NCBI GenBank assembly: GCA_050330195.1
Contig: JBHJOB010000009.1
Coordinates: forward strand, 36,926-100,925
Source of the DNA: JAHQVI01 sp050330195
GTDB lineage: Bacteria > Pseudomonadota > Alphaproteobacteria > Rhizobiales > Rhodomicrobiaceae
Reading direction: 5' to 3'
Length of the DNA stretch: 64,000 nucleotides
The notes under the pieces are model-generated. The model saw only the letters and a program-made list of their open reading frames with translations, was not told the DNA's origin and made no database searches. The position numbers and the translations under genes are program-made. This document shows positions 1 through 7,760 of this stretch, in pieces; positions within the stretch are counted from its first letter, which is position 1; each line of letters starts with the position of its first letter.

Positions 1-1
1 C

Positions 2-433
2 GACATTTGCGGCGTGGACTATCCCGGCCGCGAGAAGCGTTTCGACGTCGTATATCATCTCCTGAGCCTGCATCTGAACCACCGCATCCGCCTCAAGGTG
101 CAGACAGACGCCGACACGCCGGTGCCGAGCGCGGTCGGCGTTTTCCCGGCGGCGAACTGGTTCGAGCGTGAGGCTTTCGATCTTTACGGCGTCCTGTTTT
201 CCGGCCATCCCGATCTGCGCCGCCTGCTCACCGATTACGGCTTTCAGGGCCACCCGCTGCGCAAGGATTTCCCGCTTACCGGCTTCGTGGAAGTGCGCTA
301 CAGCGAGGAGCAGAAGCGTGTCGTTTACGAACCGGTGAAACTTCCGCAGGAGTTCCGCAATTTCGATTTTCTGAGCCCTTGGGAAGGAGCCGATTACAAC
401 CTCCCGGGCGACGAGAAAGCCTCTCAATCTTAG
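2..433 (+). CDS. nuoC: NADH-quinone oxidoreductase subunit C (partial, 5' end missing)
   Basis: This is the C-terminal part of NuoC, the 30-kDa subunit of the hydrophilic arm of complex I. The frame is open from the first bases of the window and runs 143 codons to a TAG stop, so the true start lies upstream. The conserved family core is visible: DICGVDYPGR, then NWFEREAFDLYGV and RRLLTDYGFQGHPLRKDFPL. NuoC helps connect the Fe-S chain to the quinone site together with NuoD. It is separated here from nuoD by three small genes, which is unusual because the two are normally adjacent or even fused. Confidence 0.97.
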   Translation, partial: DICGVDYPGREKRFDVVYHLLSLHLNHRIRLKVQTDADTPVPSAVGVFPAANWFEREAFDLYGVLFSGHPDLRRLLTDYGFQGHPLRKDFPLTGFVEVRYSEEQKRVVYEPVKLPQEFRNFDFLSPWEGADYNLPGDEKASQS

Positions 434-452
434 TTTTCAGGAGATAGCCCGA

Positions 453-719
453 ATGGCTGAAACTGTATTCACACTGGCCGATGCGCTGAATGCGCAAAAG
501 GCCCTGCGCGAGGCGGCCGGCGGCCAGGAAGAGCCGCTGGAACTGATCGACCTCGTCGGTATCGGCGCGGATGAAGTCGACCTCTTGCGGGAACAGGACA
601 AGAGCTGGGAAGAAATCGCGGCGCTGATCCAGAATGCGACCGGCAAGAGCGTCTCGGCCGATGAAGTCGAGCAGGCTTACGCCAATCTCGAAGAAGATGG
701 CGACTGGGAAGACGATTGA
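453..719 (+). CDS. Small acidic hypothetical protein inside the nuo operon
   Basis: 88 residues, unrecognised. It starts with ATG 19 bases after nuoC, preceded by a Shine-Dalgarno-like AGGAGA. The product is strongly acidic, ends in a run of Asp and Glu, and looks alpha-helical throughout, with no signal peptide or membrane segment. The middle holds a segment around KSWEEIAALI that resembles helix-turn-helix packing, but there is no identifiable DNA-binding motif. The stop codon overlaps the ATG of the following thioesterase, so the two are probably translationally coupled. Function unknown; it is not a complex I subunit I can name. Confidence 0.75.
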   Translation: MAETVFTLADALNAQKALREAAGGQEEPLELIDLVGIGADEVDLLREQDKSWEEIAALIQNATGKSVSADEVEQAYANLEEDGDWEDD

Positions 720-1144
720 TGAAAGCCACGCTCCAGCCGGGCATCAAGGCCAGTTTCTCCTACACGGTGCCGGTCGAGAAGACCGTGCCGCATGTCTTCC
801 GGGAGTCCCCGGAGATGCAGGAGATGCCGGAGGTTTTCGCCACCGGTTTCATGGTCGCCCTGATGGAGTGGACCTGCCTGAAGGCGCTCGCCCCTCACCT
901 CGACGAAGGTGAGGGCAGCGTCGGCGTGCATGTCGATGTCGCCCACGATGCGGCGACGCCGGCGGGCATGACCGTGACGGTCGATGTCGAGGCGACCGAA
1001 GTCGAAGGCCGCCGCGTCTGGTTCCACGTTCAGGCGCATGACGGCGTGGACACGATCGGCGACGGCTATCACCAGCGCTTCATCGTCGAGTGGGACCGCT
1101 TCAACGCGAAGGTCGCGGAGAAGAAGGCGGGGGCCGGGGTGTGA
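719..1144 (+). CDS. FlK-like hotdog-fold thioesterase family protein
   Basis: 141 residues. The start is taken as the ATG at 719, which overlaps the upstream TGA, rather than the TTG one codon earlier. The sequence resembles small thioesterases of the fluoroacetyl-CoA thioesterase (FlK) type: an N-terminal PG..ASFSYTVP strand, a GFMVALMEWTCLKAL helix, and the strand pattern GSVGVHVDVAHDAATPAGMTVTVDVE followed by RRVWFHVQAHDG. Such enzymes hydrolyse acyl-CoA thioesters in the cytoplasm; the physiological substrate cannot be read from sequence. It sits between nuoC and nuoD, and its stop overlaps the ATG of the next small gene. Confidence 0.8.
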   Translation: MKATLQPGIKASFSYTVPVEKTVPHVFRESPEMQEMPEVFATGFMVALMEWTCLKALAPHLDEGEGSVGVHVDVAHDAATPAGMTVTVDVEATEVEGRRVWFHVQAHDGVDTIGDGYHQRFIVEWDRFNAKVAEKKAGAGV

Positions 1145-1287
1145 TGGAATTGGATTTTCTTAAAGAGGTTACCGAATTGGCTACGGCAGTGCTAATTCTC
1201 GCCGCCGTGACCATTGGCTTTTTTAAAAAATCTTCGACTGTCGCAAATTGCGACCCGCTGGAAAATCTGCAGCTATGCAACAGTTGA
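1144..1287 (+). CDS. 47-residue single-span membrane peptide between nuoC and nuoD
   Basis: A short reading frame whose ATG overlaps the thioesterase TGA (TGATG arrangement) and which ends 12 bases before nuoD. The product begins MELDFLKEVTE, then has a hydrophobic stretch of about 17 residues (LATAVLILAAVTIGFF) followed by Lys-Lys and a polar tail with two cysteines (NCDPLENLQLC). This predicts one transmembrane helix. Codon use is more AT-rich than in nuoC or nuoD (TTT, AAA and GTT are frequent), which suggests later acquisition or a non-conserved peptide. The stop-start overlap is the main reason for calling it a gene. Function unknown. Confidence 0.5.
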   Translation: MELDFLKEVTELATAVLILAAVTIGFFKKSSTVANCDPLENLQLCNS

Positions 1288-1299
1288 CTGGAGCCGCAA

Positions 1300-2559
1300 A
1301 TGGCTGAAGGCAGCACATTGGACGTAGTTGGCGACAAGCCGGATGAGCGGGTGCGCCCCGAACCGGGCTCCGGCGATGTCGAGCTGCGCAATTTCACCAT
1401 CAATTTCGGCCCGCAGCACCCGGCGGCGCATGGCGTGTTGCGCCTCGTGCTGGAGCTGGACGGCGAGGTCGTCGAGCGCGTCGATCCGCATATCGGCCTC
1501 CTGCATCGGGGCACCGAGAAGCTGATCGAATACAAGACCTACCTTCAGGCCATCCCCTATTTCGACCGGCTCGACTATGTCGCGCCGATGAATCAGGAGC
1601 ACGCTTTCTGCCTTGCGATCGAGAGGCTCGTGGGCGTCGAGGTGCCCCGGCGCGGCCAGCTGATCCGCGTGCTCTATTGCGAAATCGGGCGCATTCTCAA
1701 TCACTTGCTGAACATCACCACGCAGGCGCTCGACGTCGGCGCGCTCCCCCCGCCGCTCTGGGGATTCGAGGAGCGTGAAAAGCTGATGGTGTTCTACGAG
1801 CGCGCGTCGGGTTCGCGGCTGCACGCCAACTATTTCCGCCCCGGCGGCGTGCATCAGGACCTGCCGCAGCAACTCATCGACGACATTGAGGCGTGGTGCG
1901 AGAGCTTCCCGGTCGTTCTGAAGGACATTGACGATCTGCTGACCGGCAACCGCATCTTCAAGCAGCGCAATGTCGATATCGGCGTGGTTGAATTGAAGGA
2001 CTGTCTCGCCTGGGGCTTTTCCGGCGTCATGGTGCGCGGCTCGGGCGCGGCCTGGGATCTGCGCAAGAGCCAGCCCTATGAATGCTATGACGAGCTGGAA
2101 TTCGACATTCCCGTCGGCAAGAATGGCGACTGTTTCGACCGCTACCTGATCCGCATGGAGGAAATGCGCCAGTCCATCGGGATCATGAAGCAGTGCATCG
2201 AGCGGCTGAACATGCCGGAGAACAAGGGGCCGGTTCTCGCGCCGAACAACAAGGTCACGCCGCCGCGCCGCGACAGGATGAAGAATTCGATGGAAGCGCT
2301 GATCCATCACTTCAAGCTTTATACGGAAGGCTTCCACGTCCCGGAGGGCGAAATCTATGTCTGCGTCGAGGCGCCCAAGGGCGAATTCGGCGTCTATCTC
2401 ATCGCTGACGGCACCAACAAGCCCTATCGCTGCAAGATCCGCGCGCCCGGCTTCCCGCATCTGCAGGCGATGGACTTCATGAACAGGGGCCACATGCTGG
2501 CCGACGTCTCCGCCATTCTCGGCTCGCTCGATATCGTGTTCGGGGAGATCGACCGTTGA
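1300..2559 (+). CDS. nuoD: NADH-quinone oxidoreductase subunit D
   Basis: 419 residues, a 49-kDa subunit homologue related to the large subunit of NiFe hydrogenases. It lines the quinone-binding site of complex I with NuoB. Clear family segments are NFGPQHPAAHGVLRL near the N-terminus (His residues of the quinone pocket), PHIGLLHRGTEKL, and the C-terminal RAPGFPHLQAMDFMNRGH...ILGSLDIVFGEIDR. The ATG is preceded by GGAG (GGAGCCGCAA). The N-terminal extension of about 25 residues before the conserved core is normal for alphaproteobacteria. The gene is intact; a DUF559 element begins 3 bases after its stop. Confidence 0.98.
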   Translation: MAEGSTLDVVGDKPDERVRPEPGSGDVELRNFTINFGPQHPAAHGVLRLVLELDGEVVERVDPHIGLLHRGTEKLIEYKTYLQAIPYFDRLDYVAPMNQEHAFCLAIERLVGVEVPRRGQLIRVLYCEIGRILNHLLNITTQALDVGALPPPLWGFEEREKLMVFYERASGSRLHANYFRPGGVHQDLPQQLIDDIEAWCESFPVVLKDIDDLLTGNRIFKQRNVDIGVVELKDCLAWGFSGVMVRGSGAAWDLRKSQPYECYDELEFDIPVGKNGDCFDRYLIRMEEMRQSIGIMKQCIERLNMPENKGPVLAPNNKVTPPRRDRMKNSMEALIHHFKLYTEGFHVPEGEIYVCVEAPKGEFGVYLIADGTNKPYRCKIRAPGFPHLQAMDFMNRGHMLADVSAILGSLDIVFGEIDR

Positions 2560-2561
2560 TT

Positions 2562-2597
2562 AAGCCCTCTCCCGCGGGGAGAGGGTTGGGTGAGGGG
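2562..2597 (+). repeat. Left inverted repeat of the DUF559 unit
   Basis: A 36-bp REP-like palindrome with arms AAGCCCTCTCCC and GGAGAGGGTT around GCGG, followed by GGGTGAGGGG. It is the inverted partner of 2954-2989, differing only in the central loop bases. It lies in the transcribed space between nuoD and the nuclease start and could form a stable RNA hairpin. Confidence 0.85.
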
Positions 2598-2599
2598 AT

Positions 2600-2953
2600 G
2601 TGAACTCGAAAGTACAGATCGCCAGAAAACTGCGCCGCAATCAGACCGAAGCTGAAAAAGCGCTTTGGGAGAGACTAAGAGGAAGACAGCTCTGCGGAGC
2701 AAAATTCAGACGGCAGGTTCCGATTGGGAATTATATCGCTGATTTTCTCTACCCGGATGCGAAGCTCATCGTTGAGCTTGATGGTGGACAGCATGTTGAT
2801 TGCGCAAGAGACGTCACCCGAACGAAAGAATTGGAAGATTCGGGTTTCGTCATTCTGCGGTTTTGGAATATTGACGTCCTGACGAATGAAGACGGAGTGC
2901 TGGAGAGAATAAGCGAGATGTTGGATATTTCTGGACAAGACGCACCGCTTTAA
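2600..2953 (+). CDS. DUF559 (Vsr-like/PD-(D/E)xK fold) endonuclease domain protein
   Basis: 117 residues, the usual length of stand-alone DUF559 proteins. The start is the GTG at 2600, three bases after the left repeat. The conserved core is visible: RRNQTEAEKALWERLRGR, then GAKFRRQVPIGNYIADF, then LIVELDGGQHVD with the acidic residue and Q..H of the nuclease fold, and VILRFWN.DVL near the C-terminus. The family is related to very-short-patch-repair type nucleases, but the cellular role of these solitary genes is unknown. It is flanked by near-perfect inverted repeats and interrupts the nuo operon between nuoD and nuoE. Codon use is more AT-rich than its neighbours, consistent with transfer. 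Confidence 0.9.
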   Translation: MNSKVQIARKLRRNQTEAEKALWERLRGRQLCGAKFRRQVPIGNYIADFLYPDAKLIVELDGGQHVDCARDVTRTKELEDSGFVILRFWNIDVLTNEDGVLERISEMLDISGQDAPL

Positions 2954-2989
2954 CCCCTCACCCAACCCTCTCCCTCAGGGAGAGGGCTT
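2954..2989 (-). repeat. Right inverted repeat of the DUF559 unit
   Basis: It begins directly after the nuclease stop codon. It reads CCCCTCACCCAACCC followed by the palindrome TCTCCC TCAG GGAGAGGG and CTT, the reverse complement of the left repeat with a different loop. nuoE starts 20 bases further on, so any leader for nuoE now contains this hairpin. Confidence 0.85.
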
Positions 2990-3009
2990 TAGAAAACGGA
3001 AAATACATC

Positions 3010-3609
3010 ATGTCGGTTCGCCGTCTCGATCCAACCCAGCCAGCAAGCTTCGAATTCACGCCCGAGAACAAGGCGTGGGCCGAGGAGCAGGTCAAGAAAT
3101 TTCCCGAGGGCCGGCAATGGTCGGCGGTCATTCCGCTGCTCTGGCGCGCGCAGGAACAGCATGATGGCTGGCTGCCCGAGCCCGCGATCCGCCATGTCTG
3201 CGAAATGCTCGACATGCCCTATATCCGCGCCTACGAGATCGCAACCTTCTACACGATGTTCAATCTCTCGCCCGTCGGCAAGTATCACGTCCAGCTTTGC
3301 GGCACGACGCCCTGCATGCTGCGCGGTGCGGAAGAGTTGAAAGAGGTCTGCCACGAGATGATCGGCGAGCAGAACAAGGTGACGCAGGACGGCACCTTCT
3401 CCTGGGTCGAGGTCGAATGTCTCGGGGCCTGCGTGAATGCGCCGATGGTGCAGATCAACAAGGACTATTTCGAGGATCTGACGCGCGATACCTTCACGAC
3501 GCTGCTTACCAAGCTGAAATCGGGCGTGGCCGTCAAGCCGGGTCCGCAGAGCAACCGCCAGTTCTCCGCGCCCGCCAGCGGCCCGCGCACGCTTTTGACG
3601 ACGGATTGA
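3010..3609 (+). CDS. nuoE: NADH-quinone oxidoreductase subunit E (24-kDa Fe-S subunit)
   Basis: 199 residues, thioredoxin-like fold carrying the N1a [2Fe-2S] cluster of the NADH-oxidising module. Ligand cysteines are seen in LCGTTPCMLRG (C-x4-C) and in VECLGACVNAP (C-x3-C). The N-terminal helical part contains FYTMFNLSPVGKYHVQLC, typical of the family. The C-terminal 25 residues (after KSGVAVKPGPQ) are a low-complexity Ser/Pro-rich tail common in alphaproteobacteria. The ATG at 3010 follows the DUF559 right repeat by 20 bases; the Shine-Dalgarno region is weak (GGAAAATAC), so translation may have been affected by the insertion. Confidence 0.97.
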   Translation: MSVRRLDPTQPASFEFTPENKAWAEEQVKKFPEGRQWSAVIPLLWRAQEQHDGWLPEPAIRHVCEMLDMPYIRAYEIATFYTMFNLSPVGKYHVQLCGTTPCMLRGAEELKEVCHEMIGEQNKVTQDGTFSWVEVECLGACVNAPMVQINKDYFEDLTRDTFTTLLTKLKSGVAVKPGPQSNRQFSAPASGPRTLLTTD

Positions 3610-3615
3610 TTTCTC

Positions 3616-4905
3616 ATGCTCACCGATAAAGACCGCATCTTCAAGAACCTCTACGGCCAGCTCGACTGGCGTCTGCCGGGCGCGCAGAAGCGTGGCGCGT
3701 GGGACGGCACGAAGGGCTTTATCGAAAAAGGGCCGGAATGGATCATCGAGGAGGTGAAGGCTTCGGGCCTGCGTGGACGCGGCGGCGCGGGCTTTCCGAC
3801 CGGGCTGAAATGGTCCTTCATGCCCAAGAACGATCCGCGACCTTCCTATCTCGTTGTCAACGCTGACGAATCCGAACCAGGCACTTGCAAGGACCGCGAG
3901 ATCATGCGCCACGATCCGCATCTGCTGATCGAGGGCTGCCTCTACGCCGGTTTCGCGATGAAGGCTCACGCCTGCTACATTTATCTGCGCGGCGAATATA
4001 TCCGCGAGCGCGAGCGGCTGCAGGCAGCGGTCGACGAGGCTTACAAGACGAAGCTGATCGGCAAGAACAACATCCACGACTGGGATTTCGACGTTTACCT
4101 GCATCACGGTGCCGGCGCTTACATCTGCGGCGAGGAAACCGCGCTGCTCGAAAGCCTTGAAGGCAAGAAGGGTCAGCCGCGCCTCAAGCCGCCCTTTCCG
4201 GCCAATGCGGGCCTGTGGGGGGCGCCGACGACGGTCAACAATGTGGAATCCATCGCCGTCGTGCCGGACATTCTGCGCCGCGGCGCGACATGGTTCGCAG
4301 CGCTCGGCCGTCCGAACAATACCGGCACCAAGCTGTTCTGCATTTCCGGCCATGTGAACGAGCCGTGCAATGTCGAAGAGGAAATGGGCATTCCGCTGCG
4401 CGAACTGATCGAGAAACATGCGGGCGGCGTGCGCGGCGGCTGGGACAATCTGCTGGCCGTCATCCCCGGCGGTTCCTCTGTTCCCTGCGTGCCCGCCGAT
4501 ATGTGCCAGGAACTGCTGATGGATTTCGACAGTTTGCGCGAAGTCCAGTCGGGCCTCGGCACGGCGGCGGTCATCGTCATGGACAAGTCCACGGACATCA
4601 TCAAGGCGATTTCCCGGATCGCCTATTTCTACAAGCATGAGAGCTGCGGGCAATGCACGCCGTGCCGCGAAGGCACCGGCTGGATGTGGCGCGTGCTGGA
4701 GCGCATGGTCAAGGGCGAGGCGAGACGCGAGGAGATCGACATGCTGCTCGATGTCTCCAAGCAGATCGAGGGCCACACGATCTGCGCGCTCGGCGATGCG
4801 GCTGCATGGCCGATCCAGGGGCTGATCCGGCATTTCCGCCATGTCATAGAGGAGCGCATGGATCAGCGCAAACCGAGCGGCACGAGGATATTGGCGGCGG
4901 AGTAA
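3616..4905 (+). CDS. nuoF: NADH-quinone oxidoreductase subunit F (51-kDa, NADH/FMN site)
   Basis: 429 residues, full length. It binds NADH and FMN and carries the N3 [4Fe-4S] cluster. Visible motifs are the glycine-rich NADH/FMN loop GLRGRGGAGFPTGLKW near residue 65, VVNADESEPGTCKDRE, the IPGGSSVP segment, and the cluster ligands in ESCGQCTPCREG with a later Cys in HTICALGD. It starts 6 bases after the nuoE stop and functions with NuoE and NuoG as the electron-input module. No irregularity seen. Confidence 0.98.
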   Translation: MLTDKDRIFKNLYGQLDWRLPGAQKRGAWDGTKGFIEKGPEWIIEEVKASGLRGRGGAGFPTGLKWSFMPKNDPRPSYLVVNADESEPGTCKDREIMRHDPHLLIEGCLYAGFAMKAHACYIYLRGEYIRERERLQAAVDEAYKTKLIGKNNIHDWDFDVYLHHGAGAYICGEETALLESLEGKKGQPRLKPPFPANAGLWGAPTTVNNVESIAVVPDILRRGATWFAALGRPNNTGTKLFCISGHVNEPCNVEEEMGIPLRELIEKHAGGVRGGWDNLLAVIPGGSSVPCVPADMCQELLMDFDSLREVQSGLGTAAVIVMDKSTDIIKAISRIAYFYKHESCGQCTPCREGTGWMWRVLERMVKGEARREEIDMLLDVSKQIEGHTICALGDAAAWPIQGLIRHFRHVIEERMDQRKPSGTRILAAE

Positions 4906-4908
4906 ACG

Positions 4909-5373
4909 ATGAAACATCTCGCGCAGATCAACATTGCACGCCTGTTGTATCCGCAGGACGACGAGCGCGTGGCGGAATTCTTCGCCAATCTCGATCGTGT
5001 GAATGCAGCCGCCGAGCGTATGCCGGGCTTCGTTTGGCGGCTCAAGGATGAGAGCGGTGATGGCACGTCCATCCAGGCTTATGACGATCCGCGAATTATC
5101 GTGAACATGTCGGTCTGGGAGAGCGTGGAGACATTCGAGAAATTCGTCTGGCAAACCATCCACGCGAATTTTTACCGTAAGCGGACGGGTTGGTTCGAGC
5201 CGATGGAGGGACCACATTTCGCCATGTGGTGGATTGAGCCGGGACATGAACCGACACCGGCGGAGGGCAGGGCGCGCATTGAGCATCTGTATGTGAACGG
5301 CCCGGGCGACCACGCCTTCGGCTGGGAAAGCGTCCCCTCGGCAAAGCTCTGGCGCGAGGCGCGCTGCGGCTGA
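4909..5373 (+). CDS. DUF3291 domain-containing protein
   Basis: 154 residues beginning MKHLAQINIARLLYPQDD, typical of the DUF3291 family, which has an antibiotic-biosynthesis-monooxygenase-like ferredoxin fold. Conserved features include PGFVWRL, VNMSVWESVETFEKFVW, the FYRKRTGWFEP segment and the HFAMWWIEPGHEPTPAEG motif. No catalytic residues are assigned for the family. The gene begins 3 bases after the nuoF stop, so it is cotranscribed with the complex I genes, but it is not a known complex I component and its presence between nuoF and nuoG is unusual. Confidence 0.88.
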   Translation: MKHLAQINIARLLYPQDDERVAEFFANLDRVNAAAERMPGFVWRLKDESGDGTSIQAYDDPRIIVNMSVWESVETFEKFVWQTIHANFYRKRTGWFEPMEGPHFAMWWIEPGHEPTPAEGRARIEHLYVNGPGDHAFGWESVPSAKLWREARCG

Positions 5374-5651
5374 AGCCGGTTTTTTGCGCCGCACTCCGGA
5401 ATCGAATGCGTCCGTCCCAGATTGTGCAGTTGCGAAGCGCGTCACGATCGTGTTGTAACAGGCAATAAAGCCTTTCGGCCTATGGTTGGCTGACGGAAAG
5501 CTGGTTAATCAATTGCGGGTGCGGCCTCGCGCCGGTTGCGCTTGGCCGGGGCGTGCCTTAAAAGCTGCCGGTGGGGACATGGATCGGAGTTGGTGCAACT
5601 GTCCGCGCTCAAGAGGCGCGCGTTGCTCCGGCATCAAAGAATGAGCGGCAA
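5374..5651 (+). other. Non-coding gap before nuoG, possible internal promoter
   Basis: A 278-bp space, the longest inside the nuo operon. I see no credible reading frame. It holds a T-run after AGCCGG near 5376 and an A/T-richer stretch with ACAGGCAATAAAGCC near 5460, which could serve as an internal promoter region for nuoG onward, but no clear -35/-10 pair can be assigned. Confidence 0.3.
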
Positions 5652-7760
5652 ATGCCAAAACTGATCGTGAATGAAACCGAGATCGAGGTCGAGGACGGTC
5701 TCAACCTGCTGCAGGCCTGCGAGCTGGCAGGGGAGGAGATCCCGCGCTTCTGCTATCACGAGCGTCTTTCGATCGCCGGCAATTGCCGCATGTGTCTCGT
5801 CGAGGTGGTCGGCGCGCCCAAGCCCGTCGCCTCCTGCCACATGAGCGTCAACGATCTGCGCCCCGGCCGGGATGGCGCCTTGCCGATTGTGCGGACCGAC
5901 AGCGCGCTCGTCAAGAAGGCGCGCGAAGGCGTGATGGAATTCCTGCTGATCAACCATCCGCTCGACTGTCCGATCTGCGATCAGGGCGGCGAATGCGATT
6001 TGCAGGATCAGGCCATGATGTATGGCGTCGACGGTTCCCGCTACTACGAGAACAAGCGCGCCGTCGAAGACAAGAATATCGGCCCGCTGATCAAGACGAT
6101 AATGACGCGCTGCATCCATTGCACGCGCTGTGTCCGCTTCATGACCGAGGTTGCGGGCGTCTCCGAGCTCGGCGCCATCGGGCGCGGCGAGGACATGGAG
6201 ATCACCACCTATCTGGAAAAGGGCATGACGTCGGAGCTGTCCGGCAATGTCATCGACCTTTGCCCCGTCGGCGCGCTGACTTCCAAGCCCTACGCCTTCA
6301 AGGCGCGGCCTTGGGAGCTACGCAAGACCGAGACGATCGACGTCATGGACGGCCTTGGCGCGAATATCCGCGTCGATGCGCGCGGGCGCGAAATCCTGCG
6401 CATCATGCCGCGCAATCATGACGACGTGAACGAGGAATGGATCTCGGACAAGTCGCGCTTCATCTGGGACGGGCTCAAGCGCGCGCGGCTCGACCGGCCC
6501 TATATCCGCCGCGAGGGCAAGCTGCATGAAGCGAGCTGGGCCGAGGCGTTCGAGGAAATTGCCCAGCGCGTGAAGGCCGCAGGCGGAAAGAAGATCGGCG
6601 CGATTGCGGGCGATCTGGCTCCGGTCGAGGACATGTACGCGCTGAAGTCGCTGTTCACCGCGCTGGGCTCGCCGCATCTGGAGTGCCGTCAGGACGGATC
6701 GCCGCTCGATCCGGCGAAAGGCCGCGCAAGCTATCTGTTCAATTCCACCATTGCCGGGCTCGAAGAGGCGGACGGCATCCTGCTGGTCGGCGTCAATCCG
6801 CGCCTCGAAGCCGCCGTGCTCAATGCGCGCATCCTCAAGGGCTATCGCAGCGGACGGCTCCAGGTCGGCGTCATCGGCGAGCGCGCCGATCTGACATACG
6901 ATTATGACTATCTGGGCGCGGGTCCGCAGACGCTCAAGGACATCGCCGAAGGAAATCATCCCTTCGCGCAGGTTCTCGAAGAGTCGACGAACCCCATGAT
7001 CATCATCGGACAGAGTGCGCTGGCGCGTCCGGACGGCGCTGGCATTCTGGCGCTCGCGGCCCAGGCGGCTGTCAAGCTAGGCGTGCTGCGCGAGGATGAA
7101 AACTGGAACGGCTTCAACATCCTGCATAACGCTGCGGGCCGCGTCGGCGGGCTCGATGTAGGCTTCGTGCCGCAGAAGGACGGGCTGGCCTTGGGCGCCA
7201 TGCTTGAGGCGGCGCGCGATGGCGACATCGAAGTGCTCTACCTGCTCGGCGCGGATGAGTTCGACATGAGCCAGACGGGCGACGCCTTCGTCATCTATCA
7301 GGGCAGCCACGGCGATCGCGGCGCGCGTTTCGCTGACGTCATCCTGCCCGGCGCGACCTTTACGGAAAAGAACGGCACCTATGTAAACACCGAAGGCCGC
7401 GTGCAGTTCGCGCCGCGCGCCGTCTTCCCGCCGGGCGATGCGCGCGAGGACTGGACGATCATCCGCGCGCTGTCGGAAAAGCTGGATGCGAAGCTGCCAT
7501 TCGACAGTCTCGCGGAACTGCGAGCCAAGCTTTATGCGGAGTATCCGCATTTCGCTGGCGGCAACGAGATTGCGCCGGGGAGGATTTCTGATATTGAGGC
7601 ATTGGCCAAGGGCGAATCGAAATTCGAAGACAAGCCCTTCGAGCCGGCGGTCGAGGATTTCTATCTGACCAACCCGATCGCCCGGGCCTCCGCCATCATG
7701 AACGAGCAGTCGGCCCTTGTGCACGAGCAGGATCACGGAGCAACCGGAACCGATGGCTGA
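5652..7760 (+). CDS. nuoG: NADH-quinone oxidoreductase subunit G (75-kDa Fe-S subunit)
   Basis: 702 residues when started at the ATG at 5652 (MPKLIVNETEIEVEDG), which matches the family N-terminus. An in-frame upstream extension from 5571 is less likely. An N-terminal 2Fe-2S ferredoxin domain shows PRFCYHERLSIAGNCRMCLVEV. The His-Cys cluster region shows HPLDCPICDQGGECDLQDQ, and a 4Fe-4S region shows TRCIHCTRCVRF with DLCPVGALTSKPYAF. The C-terminal molybdopterin-oxidoreductase-like domain lacks cofactor function in complex I. The 3' end overlaps nuoH by 8 bases. Confidence 0.97.
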   Translation: MPKLIVNETEIEVEDGLNLLQACELAGEEIPRFCYHERLSIAGNCRMCLVEVVGAPKPVASCHMSVNDLRPGRDGALPIVRTDSALVKKAREGVMEFLLINHPLDCPICDQGGECDLQDQAMMYGVDGSRYYENKRAVEDKNIGPLIKTIMTRCIHCTRCVRFMTEVAGVSELGAIGRGEDMEITTYLEKGMTSELSGNVIDLCPVGALTSKPYAFKARPWELRKTETIDVMDGLGANIRVDARGREILRIMPRNHDDVNEEWISDKSRFIWDGLKRARLDRPYIRREGKLHEASWAEAFEEIAQRVKAAGGKKIGAIAGDLAPVEDMYALKSLFTALGSPHLECRQDGSPLDPAKGRASYLFNSTIAGLEEADGILLVGVNPRLEAAVLNARILKGYRSGRLQVGVIGERADLTYDYDYLGAGPQTLKDIAEGNHPFAQVLEESTNPMIIIGQSALARPDGAGILALAAQAAVKLGVLREDENWNGFNILHNAAGRVGGLDVGFVPQKDGLALGAMLEAARDGDIEVLYLLGADEFDMSQTGDAFVIYQGSHGDRGARFADVILPGATFTEKNGTYVNTEGRVQFAPRAVFPPGDAREDWTIIRALSEKLDAKLPFDSLAELRAKLYAEYPHFAGGNEIAPGRISDIEALAKGESKFEDKPFEPAVEDFYLTNPIARASAIMNEQSALVHEQDHGATGTDG

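Larger units (their letters stand above)
2562..2989. mobile_element. DUF559 nuclease gene bracketed by inverted palindromic repeats
   Basis: The unit consists of a left repeat (2562-2597), a 117-residue nuclease gene, and a right repeat (2954-2989) that is the reverse complement of the left at 33 of 36 positions. Each end is itself a palindrome (CCCTCTCCC ... GGGAGAGGG) followed by a GTTGGGTGAGGGG tail or its complement. The boundaries fall just after the nuoD stop and shortly before nuoE, so the unit fits as an insertion into the operon that broke no gene. Repeats of this type are known to accompany DUF559 genes in many bacteria. The mechanism of movement is not established from this sequence. 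Confidence 0.75.

Noticed and set aside
2989..5445. An 818-codon minus-strand open frame opposite nuoE, nuoF and the DUF3291 gene
   Set aside because: The plus strand encodes conserved complex I subunits; the antisense product has no recognisable family and no ribosome site.
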